Shown piece after piece: positions 17,910 through 26,483 of a DNA stretch of 64,000 nt. Source of the stretch: Pedobacter punctiformis (GTDB taxonomy: Bacteria; Bacteroidota; Bacteroidia; Sphingobacteriales; Sphingobacteriaceae). The stretch lies in assembly GCF_027213715.1 (NCBI RefSeq), contig NZ_JAPWGM010000004.1, positions 1-64,000 of the forward strand. The letters are read 5' to 3'. A model generated the notes under the pieces. The model searched no databases. It was not told where the DNA came from and saw nothing but the letters and a program-made list of their open reading frames with translations. Each line of letters begins with the position of its first letter. Position 1 is the stretch's first letter. A program made the position numbers and the translations under genes.

Positions 17910-20900
17910 CTACTTCTTCTGGTTTAGTTTTTCTAGTTTCTCTTTGGCTGTTGGGATAATGTCATCCTTGCCGTCGTAATTATCAATAATGCTTAGAAGC
18001 GTACTTTTAGCCTGTAAATTATCTTTTAATGCTACATAGTTATCTGATAGCAAAATGAATGATTTGGCTACCCAATAATCGTAAGAAGGCATGTTGTTAA
18101 TTAGATCGAAACAGGTTTTAGATGAGGTTTTGAAATCTCCTTTTGTATATTCAAGTAAAGCCAGGTTGTATTTAGCTTCTGCCGCCGCAACTGTTTTGGT
18201 GCTGGCTACCACGTTTTTAAATTCTTTAACCGCTGTTGTAGTATCTCCCTTTAACAAATAAGCTTTACCTGCAAATAAGCCAGAACTGTTTTTCTCCTCT
18301 TCAGAAGCTTTTTCAGATCCTTTGGTTAATGCTGCATATTTAAGCATATCATCAGGCAGGTTTAGTGCCGTGTAGGCTTTTAGCAAGTTGTTAATGGCAT
18401 AACTGTAATGCGATTTATAATCAGTAGTGGTTTCTAATCTTTTCAAATAAACGATGGCTTCGTTGTATTTTTTCTGATCCAGAAACACCTGAGAAATACT
18501 TAATAACGAACGTTCAGTATAATCACTGGTCCAGTCGTTTAAGATAAACTCATAATCAGGAATCGCTTCATCCGGACGTTTTAATTTTACTAAAGATTCT
18601 GCACGGATAAACTTAGCCTCTTTTTCATGGATGGCTTTAGGGAACTTATCAAAATAAGCATTAACCGCCAATAAAGCGCCATTGGCATCACCTTTTAGGT
18701 ATAAGTTGTTGGCCGCACTAAAAATAATATTATCCTGCTCAGCATTTGAATAGTTGCCCAGCGGGGTAGTGCCTGCATAAGTAATAAATCCATTGGCATC
18801 ACCACGATCTACGTAAATATTTTTAATGGATTCCAAAGCTTGTTTGGCCTCATCAGCACTTGGGTAATCGCGGATTACCTTTTTAAACGATTCTAAAGCC
18901 GCATCGTCCTGATCCTGGTTGTACTGAACCAAACCGATGGTAACCAAAGCTTTTGGTACATAACTGCTGCGAGGATATTTTGCAACCAAATCAACTAAAT
19001 CCGATCTCGATTTATCAAAATCGCCTTTATTGAAATAGGTATAAGCTGTTTCGAAACCTGCATCATCCGCATAATTTGAATTGGGAAACTGTTTCAATAA
19101 ACTTTGCATGGTTGCAATTTTGGTGTCGTATTGATTTTCCAATCCCTGGATCATTCCTTTTTGGAAAAGGGCATAATCTTCAGCCGTAGTTTTGCGGCTG
19201 ATAATTTTGTTATAGTTTGCCATTGCATCGCCATAGTTCTTATTTACGAAGTAAGAATCGGCTAAGCGGATGGTTGCATCATCAATTGTTTTTTGATCTT
19301 TATCGTTTCCTGCAAGGAATTTTTCAAAGTAATTTGCTGCCTTACTGTATTTTTCATCTTCAAAAGCTGCATAAGCCAGGGCGTAATTTGCAAAATTGTA
19401 AACCCCTGTTTTATCGGCGTCAGGCATTTTTAAAAACTTTTCGAAGGTTGAAACAGCTTCTCCATACTTGCGCAATTCGTACATCGATTCTGCTTTCCAA
19501 TACATGCTTAAGGCACTGATTTCGTTGTCTTCAGCAAATTTTTCTGAACGAAGAAACATAGCCAAAGCATTTGGAAACGCTCTTTCGTTATAAAACTCAA
19601 GTCCGCGGAAATAAGTTACTTTTTGATACGCTTCTTTGGCTTCTAAAGTTTTATTCGGAATAGGTTCCAGAATATCAACTGCGGCCTGGTAATTTTTTGT
19701 AGTTAATAAAACCTCGCCTAATAAAGTTTTCGCTTCGTTGGTTTTTTTAGAGTTAGGAAATTGCTTTAAGAAGTTTTGCGTTGCATCCAGAGCTTGCTGA
19801 TGAAACTCTAGTTCATAGCTTAATTTAGCATAATTTAACCAGGCTTCTTCCTGAATGGCTTTATCAAAATCTAAACGCGAGGCTCTGAAAAATGCACTCT
19901 GCGCTTTTTGTTTATTGCCTAGCTGAATAAATGCTTTACCTAAAGTGTACATACCGTTTTGCAGGTAAATATCATCCGAGTTCAGTTTTTCTAAAACAGT
20001 TACAGATTCTTTATATTTTTTGTTTTGAAATAAAGAGTAACCATACTGATAAATGAACAGGTTATTTTTGGTTTCGCTTTTATCTTTAGCATAAAACTCT
20101 GCAAAATATTTTTCAGCATTTTTAAATTCCGATTTTGCAAAATAAGAGGCTGCAACCAAACTCAACATTTCCGGTTCGAACTGTTGCTGCGTTTTTTGCA
20201 TTGCCGGAATCGCATAATCAATTACGTCATCATAACGTTCATCCAGATAGTACATTGAAGTGATGTAATACGGATAACTGGCTTCATAGGTTGGCGAACC
20301 TTTTAACTTTTCGAAGTTTGCTAAAGCTGTTTTATACTCCTTATTCAGGTAGTTGATGTAAGCGAAATAGTAGGTTGCACTTTCCTGAAATTCGCCACTT
20401 TCTTTCTTAACTTTTTCAAATAAAGGTTCGGCTTTTTCATAATCTTTCAATTCAAAATAAGCGTAACCTTGTTTAAACTGGTACTCTAAACGTTGCTTGC
20501 CAGAAAGGGTAGAAGGATCAGTTTTTTCAAACCATTCTAAAGCTTTTTTATAGTTTTTTTGGTTGAAATAAGTTTTTCCAACATAAAAATAAGCCAGTTT
20601 GGTATTTGGATTTAAAGGATAATCGCGGATAAAAGCCTGAAATAAACTCTCTGCATCACTATTGGTTAACTCTAATGCGCATACTGCTGCATAAAATTTT
20701 GCATTCTCTTTTAATAATGACAATTCAGCATTACTTTCTGATTGTGTTGAGGGTTTAAAACGTTGTTGCTCAACTAATTTAAATTGTTGTGCAGCAGCAG
20801 TGTATTTTTCTTTGTCTAATAATTCTAACCCGGTTTGATAGTTTTTATTGAGGTTTTGCACGGCGCTTATCTGCGCATAACTGCTAAAACTTCCTGCTAA

Positions 20901-20933
20901 AAGTAGCGGAATTAGTAAATATTTTTTTTGCAT
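17910..20933 (-). CDS. Large periplasmic tetratricopeptide-repeat protein
   Basis: A 1007-residue protein with a signal peptide (about 1-20) and TPR-type helical repeats over nearly its whole length (for example YKKALEWFEKTDPSTL, QAAVDILEPIPNK, DDAALESFKKVIRDYPSADEA, FKTSSKTCFDLI). Many units resemble the YbgF/BamD kind of TPR found in envelope biogenesis. It is a scaffold rather than an enzyme. Start: the TTG at 20942 is part of a promoter-like CATATTTG, so the ATG at 20933 is preferred; it lies only 6 bases after that box. The barrel protein gene follows after 4 bases, and the ExbBD set is nearby on the same strand, so a joint envelope function is plausible. Confidence 0.88.
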   Translation of the reverse strand: MQKKYLLIPLLLAGSFSSYAQISAVQNLNKNYQTGLELLDKEKYTAAAQQFKLVEQQRFKPSTQSESNAELSLLKENAKFYAAVCALELTNSDAESLFQAFIRDYPLNPNTKLAYFYVGKTYFNQKNYKKALEWFEKTDPSTLSGKQRLEYQFKQGYAYFELKDYEKAEPLFEKVKKESGEFQESATYYFAYINYLNKEYKTALANFEKLKGSPTYEASYPYYITSMYYLDERYDDVIDYAIPAMQKTQQQFEPEMLSLVAASYFAKSEFKNAEKYFAEFYAKDKSETKNNLFIYQYGYSLFQNKKYKESVTVLEKLNSDDIYLQNGMYTLGKAFIQLGNKQKAQSAFFRASRLDFDKAIQEEAWLNYAKLSYELEFHQQALDATQNFLKQFPNSKKTNEAKTLLGEVLLTTKNYQAAVDILEPIPNKTLEAKEAYQKVTYFRGLEFYNERAFPNALAMFLRSEKFAEDNEISALSMYWKAESMYELRKYGEAVSTFEKFLKMPDADKTGVYNFANYALAYAAFEDEKYSKAANYFEKFLAGNDKDQKTIDDATIRLADSYFVNKNYGDAMANYNKIISRKTTAEDYALFQKGMIQGLENQYDTKIATMQSLLKQFPNSNYADDAGFETAYTYFNKGDFDKSRSDLVDLVAKYPRSSYVPKALVTIGLVQYNQDQDDAALESFKKVIRDYPSADEAKQALESIKNIYVDRGDANGFITYAGTTPLGNYSNAEQDNIIFSAANNLYLKGDANGALLAVNAYFDKFPKAIHEKEAKFIRAESLVKLKRPDEAIPDYEFILNDWTSDYTERSLLSISQVFLDQKKYNEAIVYLKRLETTTDYKSHYSYAINNLLKAYTALNLPDDMLKYAALTKGSEKASEEEKNSSGLFAGKAYLLKGDTTTAVKEFKNVVASTKTVAAAEAKYNLALLEYTKGDFKTSSKTCFDLINNMPSYDYWVAKSFILLSDNYVALKDNLQAKSTLLSIIDNYDGKDDIIPTAKEKLEKLNQKK

Positions 20934-21155
20934 CGGTTTCAAATATGGTTGGTACTAAATTATAAAATAGTATCAAAGCTTATCAACATAAGTAATTAAC
21001 ATCTGTTGATAACACAACTTTAACGAAGGGATTTTGGAATTGGTATGAGGAAAATACGAATGTGTAAAAAAGTAATTTTATCGAACCGATTAACTATAAA
21101 ATTGATTAACGGGTACAATTTATACCATTAACAATTCAGAACTTTAAGCTTAATA

Positions 21156-22085
21156 CTAACCCTGGCTAGCCAATAAATACAGCACGGCCATTCTAACTGC
21201 TACACCATTTTCGACCTGTTCGAGGATGATAGATTGTTTGCTGTCAGCCACATCACTTGTAATCTCCACGCCTCTGTTTATAGGGCCGGGGTGCATCACA
21301 ATGATCTCTTTATCCAGGTTATCCAGAATTTGTTTATTTAGGCCATACATCATAGCATATTCCCTTAAAGATGGGAAGTATTTGATGTCCTGACGCTCTA
21401 ACTGGATACGAAGCATGTTTGCTACATCGCACCAATTCAGTGCTTTAACTAAGTTGTGCTCAACTTTTACTCCAAGTTGATGAATGTGTTTAGGAATTAA
21501 TGTGGTAGGTCCGCAAACCATAACTTCGGCACCCAAACGCTGTAAGCAAAGGATGTTGGATATGGCTACACGTGAATGCAGAATGTCACCCACGATGACT
21601 ACTTTTTTTCCGGCAACATCACCTAGTTTCTGGCGGATTGAAAAGGCATCCAGTAAAGCTTGCGTCGGATGCTCATGAGCGCCATCGCCGGCATTTACAA
21701 TCTGTGCTTTTACATGTTTGCTTAAAAACTGACCTGCACCCGCATAAGGATGGCGCATAACCACCATATCCACTTTCATAGATAAGATGTTGTTTACGGT
21801 ATCGATCAGGGTTTCGCCTTTACTTACAGAAGAAGAAGAAGCGGCAAAGTTGACCACATCGGCCGAAAGCCTTTTCTCCGCAAGCTCAAAAGAGAGTTTG
21901 GTACGGGTAGAGTTTTCGAAGAAAATATTGGCAATGGTAATGTCGCGGAGGGAAGGCACTTTTTTAATAGGCCTGTTAATCACTTCTTTAAAATTATCTG
22001 CAGTTTCGAAAATTAATTCGATATCATTCCGGTTAATATCTTTAATGCCTAAAAGATGTCGGGTTGATAATTTGTCTGCTGCCAT
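21156..22085 (-). CDS. pyrB: Aspartate carbamoyltransferase catalytic subunit
   Basis: A 309-residue enzyme for the first committed step of pyrimidine synthesis, joining carbamoyl phosphate and aspartate. Carbamoyl-phosphate loop FFENSTRTKLSFE near residue 55, the SSSVSKGET loop near 84, HPTQALLDAF near 138 and MHPGPINRGVE near 265 are all intact. Length is standard. No pyrI regulatory subunit gene is adjacent. It follows pyrR by 6 bases and is co-transcribed with it. Confidence 0.97.
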   Translation of the reverse strand: MAADKLSTRHLLGIKDINRNDIELIFETADNFKEVINRPIKKVPSLRDITIANIFFENSTRTKLSFELAEKRLSADVVNFAASSSSVSKGETLIDTVNNILSMKVDMVVMRHPYAGAGQFLSKHVKAQIVNAGDGAHEHPTQALLDAFSIRQKLGDVAGKKVVIVGDILHSRVAISNILCLQRLGAEVMVCGPTTLIPKHIHQLGVKVEHNLVKALNWCDVANMLRIQLERQDIKYFPSLREYAMMYGLNKQILDNLDKEIIVMHPGPINRGVEITSDVADSKQSIILEQVENGVAVRMAVLYLLASQG

Positions 22086-22091
22086 TTTCTG

Positions 22092-22637
22092 CTATTGCTT
22101 ATCTGATAATAATAAAACTTTGTCTTCACCTTCTTCGTTTGCCCAACTTACTTTTACCTGTTGAGAATCTAAGCTATCTACCTGATGCCCAATGTAATCA
22201 GGCTCGATAGGTAAATGTCTGCTAAACCTGCGGTCAATTAAAACCAGCAGCTCAACTTTCTCGGGTCTGCCATAAGCCAGTAAAGCATCAAGTGCTGCTC
22301 TGATGGTTCTTCCGGTCCAAAGTACATCATCAATTAAAATTACTTTTTTGCCTTCAATAATAAAGTCGATTGAATTACTGCTGGCGGTAACCAAGCCATC
22401 TTTTCTCCGAAAATCATCCCTGAAAAACGTAATGTCAAGGTTACCCTTAAGTATTTTTTTGTGTTTAAGAATAATTTGAAGTTCCTGTTGAATCCGCTCG
22501 GCCAAAAAAATACCTCTTGGTTGGATGCCAATTAAAACGGTATTCGCGAAATCGTCGTGGTTTTCAATTAATTGATGGCAGAGCCTCTTAATTGTAATCT
22601 GAATTTTTTGTCCGTCAAGAAGTGTTTTCTTTTGCAT
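22092..22637 (-). CDS. pyrR: PyrR: pyr regulator / uracil phosphoribosyltransferase
   Basis: A 181-residue PRTase-fold protein. The PRPP loop VILIDDVLWTGRTIRAALDAL (near 95-115) and the early IGIQPRGIFLAERI are typical of PyrR, which binds pyr mRNA in response to UMP in Firmicutes and often also makes UMP from uracil. Here it sits directly before pyrB, consistent with pyrimidine control. The start is the ATG at 22637: a TTG at 22655 is the end of a -7 box, and the leader would be only about 10 bases. Such a short leader leaves no room for a pyr attenuator ahead of pyrR, so either control acts elsewhere or the protein is mainly enzymatic. Confidence 0.92.
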   Translation of the reverse strand: MQKKTLLDGQKIQITIKRLCHQLIENHDDFANTVLIGIQPRGIFLAERIQQELQIILKHKKILKGNLDITFFRDDFRRKDGLVTASSNSIDFIIEGKKVILIDDVLWTGRTIRAALDALLAYGRPEKVELLVLIDRRFSRHLPIEPDYIGHQVDSLDSQQVKVSWANEEGEDKVLLLSDKQ

Positions 22638-22652
22638 TGAAGAAGGATTGGG

Positions 22653-22660
22653 CAAATATA
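22653..22660 (-). promoter_or_regulatory. -7 promoter box of pyrR-pyrB
   Basis: Minus strand TATATTTG (TAnnTTTG), 15 bases before the pyrR ATG. Confidence 0.68.
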
Positions 22661-22795
22661 TAAAAATGTTTCAAGGTTAAAAAGTTGAAGATCGATTGTT
22701 TTTAATTTCAGTGCTAAAATGTTCTGTCACAACCTTTAAAAATCAATTGCTCGGGCTTCCATATCAGAGATGGCCAAAGTTCAATATCAGAAATT

Positions 22796-23617
22796 TTAAA
22801 CCAGCTGGTCTTTCTCAATTAACGCCAAAAGCTGTTCATGAATGAGGCTGGTTATTTTATTGTTCCCATCCCCAATTAATTTTCCATCAACTTTATACAC
22901 CGGAAAGGCATTTTTGGTTGAGCTGCTTACAAAAGCCTCTTTGGCATTATAAACTTCATCTAAAGTAAAATCTCTTTCTGTAAATTTATAATCCGGAATA
23001 TTCAGACCCAAAATTTTACTTCTGGTAATTCCCTTTAAAATTTCATTATTAGTCGTGATAATTTCATTATCAGTAACAATAAAAAAATTAGCACGGGGGC
23101 ATTCTCTTACCATTCCATGATTATGATAAAGCAAATCATCGGCATCATTTTCTTTTACAAATTTTTGCAAACGAATGGCTTGTAAATAATCAATTGTTTT
23201 TACCTGCGGAATTTGCCGCTGATGATTGTAACTGATTAAAGAAAATCCTTTTTGGGGCAAGCTTTGACTAATTTCTAAAGGAGTTTGGATAATAATCAGA
23301 TTTGGTTTTACCAGGGTATTGCCGTCTTCTGAATAACCTCCCGTTAGGATAATTTTTATGCCCGAATTGGGTATGTTATTCTTCTCAATGAGTTTTTGAA
23401 TCGTGCCGCTCAATTGAACTCTGTCTAAATCAACTTCTAAATTCATCTCTTTTGCCGAGTTGTAAAAGCGATCCAGGTAATTTTCAATAAAAATAGGCTT
23501 GTTGTTGATGGTTTTTAAAAAATCGAAGATTCCATAACCTCTTTGAATAGATAAATCCGATACCGAAATTTTGGCATCTTCACTGGCGAAAAATTGGTTG
23601 TTAATAGAAATATACAT
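22796..23617 (-). CDS. Class IV aminotransferase-fold PLP enzyme
   Basis: A 273-residue PLP enzyme of the fold shared by branched-chain aminotransferase, D-amino acid aminotransferase and 4-amino-4-deoxychorismate lyase (PabC). The N-terminus (SIQRGYGIFDFLKTINNKP) and the segment QAIRLQKFVKENDADDLLYHNHGMVRECPRA (split here for reading: LQ...KF, then ...NFFIVTDN) are typical; the PLP lysine is expected in the KTIDYLQAIR region near residue 145. Substrate cannot be fixed. A second paralogue lies at 62385-63224. Either could supply the PabC activity for the PabB at 41573-42826. It stands alone between pyrR and the DCC protein gene. Confidence 0.82.
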   Translation of the reverse strand: MYISINNQFFASEDAKISVSDLSIQRGYGIFDFLKTINNKPIFIENYLDRFYNSAKEMNLEVDLDRVQLSGTIQKLIEKNNIPNSGIKIILTGGYSEDGNTLVKPNLIIIQTPLEISQSLPQKGFSLISYNHQRQIPQVKTIDYLQAIRLQKFVKENDADDLLYHNHGMVRECPRANFFIVTDNEIITTNNEILKGITRSKILGLNIPDYKFTERDFTLDEVYNAKEAFVSSSTKNAFPVYKVDGKLIGDGNNKITSLIHEQLLALIEKDQLV

Positions 23618-23747
23618 GTTAGCTTCAGCTTTAATAAGTTAAGCTAATGTACTGGATTATTAATTTTATTGCCAATAATTAAGGCAAAGTGTGTGAATAA
23701 GACATAAATCTGATTTTTATTAAAGTTTTAAATATCTAACTTTATTT

Positions 23748-24146
23748 ATGGACCAACCCGTAATTTTATTTGATGGTGTTTGCAACCTTTGTAATGCATC
23801 GGTTCAGTTTGTAATTGAGCATGATTCAAAGCAATTATTTAAGTTTGCAGCGTTGCAAAGTGATTACGCCAGGGAAGTGTTAAAGCCTTTTAAGGTTAAT
23901 CCTGAGGAGCTGAATACGACGATGCTGATTGAGAACGGTAAACTTTATAAAAGATCTTCTTCGGCGCTCAGGGTTGCGAAACATTTAAATGGCCTGTGGC
24001 CAATGTTATATGGATTTATGATTATTCCTAAGTTTATTCGCGATTGGGTTTACGATATTATTGCAAACAACCGCTATAAATGGTGGGGAAAGCAGGAAAG
24101 TTGCTGGGTACCAACACCCGAGCTGAAAAGCAGATTTTATTCCTGA
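23748..24146 (+). CDS. DCC family (DUF393) thiol-disulfide oxidoreductase-like protein
   Basis: A 132-residue protein with the family signature DGVCNLCNASVQFV at residues 9-22 (DxxCxxC), giving a thioredoxin-like CxxC centre. The rest (FKFAALQSDYAREVL, SSSALRVAKHLNGLW, YGFMIIPKFIRDWVYDIIANNRYKW, the last split by function) follows the family pattern. Biochemical role is unknown, though a redox function is assumed. A near-consensus -7 box (TAACTTTA at 23737-23744) ends only 3 bases before the ATG. The 3' end overlaps the convergent small membrane protein gene by 10 bases. Confidence 0.9.
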   Translation: MDQPVILFDGVCNLCNASVQFVIEHDSKQLFKFAALQSDYAREVLKPFKVNPEELNTTMLIENGKLYKRSSSALRVAKHLNGLWPMLYGFMIIPKFIRDWVYDIIANNRYKWWGKQESCWVPTPELKSRFYS

Positions 24147-24355
24147 GGTATATTTTCTCCGTCAATGGTTTTTCTTTTGGGCCTCCAAAGCCAAAGCGTA
24201 AATATAAATAAGGGGAGCGTTATGCTAATTGCCGTTAAAATAAGCTGGGGCCTCTGACTTATTATATCCGCATCTGTTGTTGTAAAAATGTAAACACATT
24301 CTTTAATCGCGAAAATGGTAATGAGGGTAAAAATAACAGCTAAAACTTTACGCAT
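24137..24355 (-). CDS. Small two-helix membrane protein
   Basis: A 72-residue protein with two predicted membrane helices (about 3-25 and 38-58) joined by a short loop, and a basic then acidic C-terminal tail (WRPKRKTIDGENIPQE). No family recognised. It is likely a real gene: it has its own perfect -7 box 18 bases upstream, placed in the gap after the hexosaminidase gene. It overlaps the convergent DCC gene by 10 bases. Confidence 0.7.
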   Translation of the reverse strand: MRKVLAVIFTLITIFAIKECVYIFTTTDADIISQRPQLILTAISITLPLFIFTLWLWRPKRKTIDGENIPQE

Positions 24356-24373
24356 AAATCATCTAATTTTCAG

Positions 24374-24381
24374 CAAATATA
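24374..24381 (-). promoter_or_regulatory. -7 promoter box of the small membrane protein gene
   Basis: Minus strand TATATTTG in the short gap between the hexosaminidase stop (24389) and the small gene start (24355). Confidence 0.65.
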
Positions 24382-24388
24382 CATAGAA

Positions 24389-25993
24389 TTAAAAATCACC
24401 TGTCAGGTATCTTTTGCTGTAAGTTATGCCCATTAAATCGTAACGTTTAAATTGCGTATTCAGGCGTTTTTTAAAGTCGGGATAATTTCTTTTACCTTTC
24501 GGACTCCATAAAATTTCACTCAAGGCATCCAGTCTCGGAAAAAGCATATACTGTACTTTTGCAGGATTGGTGATGTACTCGCTCCATAAACACCCTTGTC
24601 CGCCCCAAATGTATTTAGCTTGTTCTGCCGTTAATTCTGCCGGAATTGGTTCGTAATTGTAAACATCAATCAGTGGAGATAACTTATTAGCAGTTAAACT
24701 ATCCTCTTTAACAAATTGTGCATGATTGAAGTACATTTTATTCTCTGGAGTCATAATGGCTTTGTGGCCTTGTTTTGCGGCTTCAATGCCCCCTTTTTCG
24801 CCCTGCCAACTCATTACAATAGCATTTGGAGCAAGGCCACCCTGTAAAATTTCATTCCAGCCAATAATTGTTTTGCCTTTACTGTTTACAAATTTCTCCA
24901 TTCTTCTGATGAAATAACTTTGCAGTGCACTTTCATCCTTTAAATTATTAGCTTTCATAATTTGCTGAGCAACAGCAGATTGTTTCCACCAGGTTTTTGC
25001 TGCTTCGTCTCCGCCAACATGGATGTAAGGCGCAGGGAATAAATCCATTACTTCAGTTAAAACATCTTCCAAAAAAGAGAAGGTTTTTTCTGTTGGCTGC
25101 AAAACATTGTTAAACTTATTAAAGATGCCCCAGGTTTGGGCTACTTCATATTTTTTTGAAGGTTCTGTACCCAATTCAGGGTAAGAAGCTAAAACGGCCA
25201 TGTTGTGTGCGGGCATTTCAATTTCGGGAATGATGGTAACATAGCGGTCGGCAGCATATTTAATAACCTCTTTAATTTGTTCCTGAGTGTAAAATCCGCC
25301 GTGTTTTATTCCATCATTTCCGGTTCCTGGATACAAACCAATAATACTTCCGTTGCGCCAGGCACCAACCTCGGTTAGCTTTGGATATTTTTTAATCTCT
25401 ATTCGCCAGCCATGGTCATCAGTTAAGTGCCAATGAAAATAATTCATTTTATGCAATGCCAGGTAGTCAATGTATTGTTTTACAAAAGCAATATCAAAAA
25501 AGTGACGGCTTACATCCAAATGCATGCCGCGGTAAGCAAAACGAGGATAATCTATAATGGAAACCGAGGGAACCTGAACCGGAAAAGCTTTATTTGAATA
25601 GGGCAGAAGCTGAATTAAAGTTTGTATACCATAAAAAATACCTTTGGAAGATGTGGCCTGAATGGTGATTTGTTTAGCATCTGAATTTAATTCGTAGCGG
25701 TCTTCATTTTCAGTCTTAACATTGCTTATAACTAATTTTATAACACTGGTTTTGCGATCAGAAACTGCAGACTGAGTAACGTTGCTGCCAAGGTATTTAA
25801 ATAAGTAATCCTTCAAAAACAAAGCATTGTTCGATAAAGAATCAGCAGCTATAATTTGAGTATTGCTATCAATGATAAAAGGAGAGTTTTTGGATTTTAT
25901 TTCGACTTTTACCGGTTGAGGAATAATATTGATTTCCTGAGCAGAAAGATTAAAGGTAATCGCCAGTAAAAAAAGAAATGTAAAAACTCTCAT
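24389..25993 (-). CDS. Secreted beta-N-acetylhexosaminidase (GH20)
   Basis: A 534-residue glycoside hydrolase that removes terminal beta-linked GlcNAc or GalNAc from chitin, glycoprotein or peptidoglycan fragments by substrate-assisted catalysis. Signal peptide about 1-18 (ending NLSAQ). An N-terminal alpha/beta GH20b domain (20-145) precedes the TIM barrel, which opens with RFAYRGMHLDVSRHFF near 152, has WHLTDDHGWRIEIKKYP near 192 and the catalytic Asp-Glu pair in HVGGDEAAKTWW near 328. The conserved WGGQGCLWSEY segment near 462 holds aromatic subsite residues. Own -7 box 21 bases upstream. Confidence 0.95.
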   Translation of the reverse strand: MRVFTFLFLLAITFNLSAQEINIIPQPVKVEIKSKNSPFIIDSNTQIIAADSLSNNALFLKDYLFKYLGSNVTQSAVSDRKTSVIKLVISNVKTENEDRYELNSDAKQITIQATSSKGIFYGIQTLIQLLPYSNKAFPVQVPSVSIIDYPRFAYRGMHLDVSRHFFDIAFVKQYIDYLALHKMNYFHWHLTDDHGWRIEIKKYPKLTEVGAWRNGSIIGLYPGTGNDGIKHGGFYTQEQIKEVIKYAADRYVTIIPEIEMPAHNMAVLASYPELGTEPSKKYEVAQTWGIFNKFNNVLQPTEKTFSFLEDVLTEVMDLFPAPYIHVGGDEAAKTWWKQSAVAQQIMKANNLKDESALQSYFIRRMEKFVNSKGKTIIGWNEILQGGLAPNAIVMSWQGEKGGIEAAKQGHKAIMTPENKMYFNHAQFVKEDSLTANKLSPLIDVYNYEPIPAELTAEQAKYIWGGQGCLWSEYITNPAKVQYMLFPRLDALSEILWSPKGKRNYPDFKKRLNTQFKRYDLMGITYSKRYLTGDF

Positions 25994-26014
25994 ATGGATA
26001 AGCTATTATTTTTT

Positions 26015-26022
26015 CAAAAGTA
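26015..26022 (-). promoter_or_regulatory. -7 promoter box of the hexosaminidase gene
   Basis: Minus strand TACTTTTG (TAnnTTTG), 21 bases before the ATG at 25993. Confidence 0.65.
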
Positions 26023-26406
26023 AGAAAAAACACTTTGGGATAAAAGTGAACGATTTATAAGCTTAGGATATACATTAAATAAACATTGTTATTTATTCAT
26101 AATGAGTGTGTTATAGTTATTTTTTTCAAATGGGAGGTTCTTAAATGCTCTTATATTTCTTACATGGTTCAAAACTATAGCTTCAAATAATTGCCATATA
26201 AGACATTAAGAAAATATAAGACTGATGACCTTTGTTAAATAAACCCGAGAGCATGAATGCCGTTTTTCACGGCAGGAAGTATAACGGGGCTTGGCTCTTG
26301 CTTTCGTTTTCTAATTATTATTTTATACCCTATAAGTTATTCTTAAATGCTTTTACAATTTTTTAGATCGTTCAAAATAAATCCGTGAATTCAGTATTTC
26401 CGTGGC
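26023..26406. other. Intergenic stretch with a small GC-richer island
   Basis: No protein-like open reading frame was seen on either strand. An island at about 26245-26320 is less AT-rich than its surroundings and holds a small hairpin (GCCGTTTTTCACGGC, about 26258-26272). It may be a decayed interspersed repeat; similar islands occur at 28500-28740, 42840-42960 and 51800-52060. Confidence 0.45.
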
Positions 26407-26463
26407 AAAAAAATCCACAAAAAAATCCACAAAAAAAGCCTCCGATTTTCATCGAAGGCTTTA
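26407..26463 (-). terminator. rpsA terminator with triplicated T tract
   Basis: A hairpin (minus strand AAGCCTTCGAT / ATCGGAGGCTT, with one mismatch) follows the rpsA stop codon. Its T7 tract is repeated: on the minus strand T7 GTGGA T7 GTGGA T7, that is, two exact 12-base tandem copies after the stem. Confidence 0.88.
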
Positions 26464-26483
26464 ATATGATCAGTTAAAAAGAA

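Noticed and set aside
22637..22660. Pyr attenuator ahead of pyrR
   Set aside because: The predicted leader is only about 10 bases and there is no terminator or antiterminator structure.
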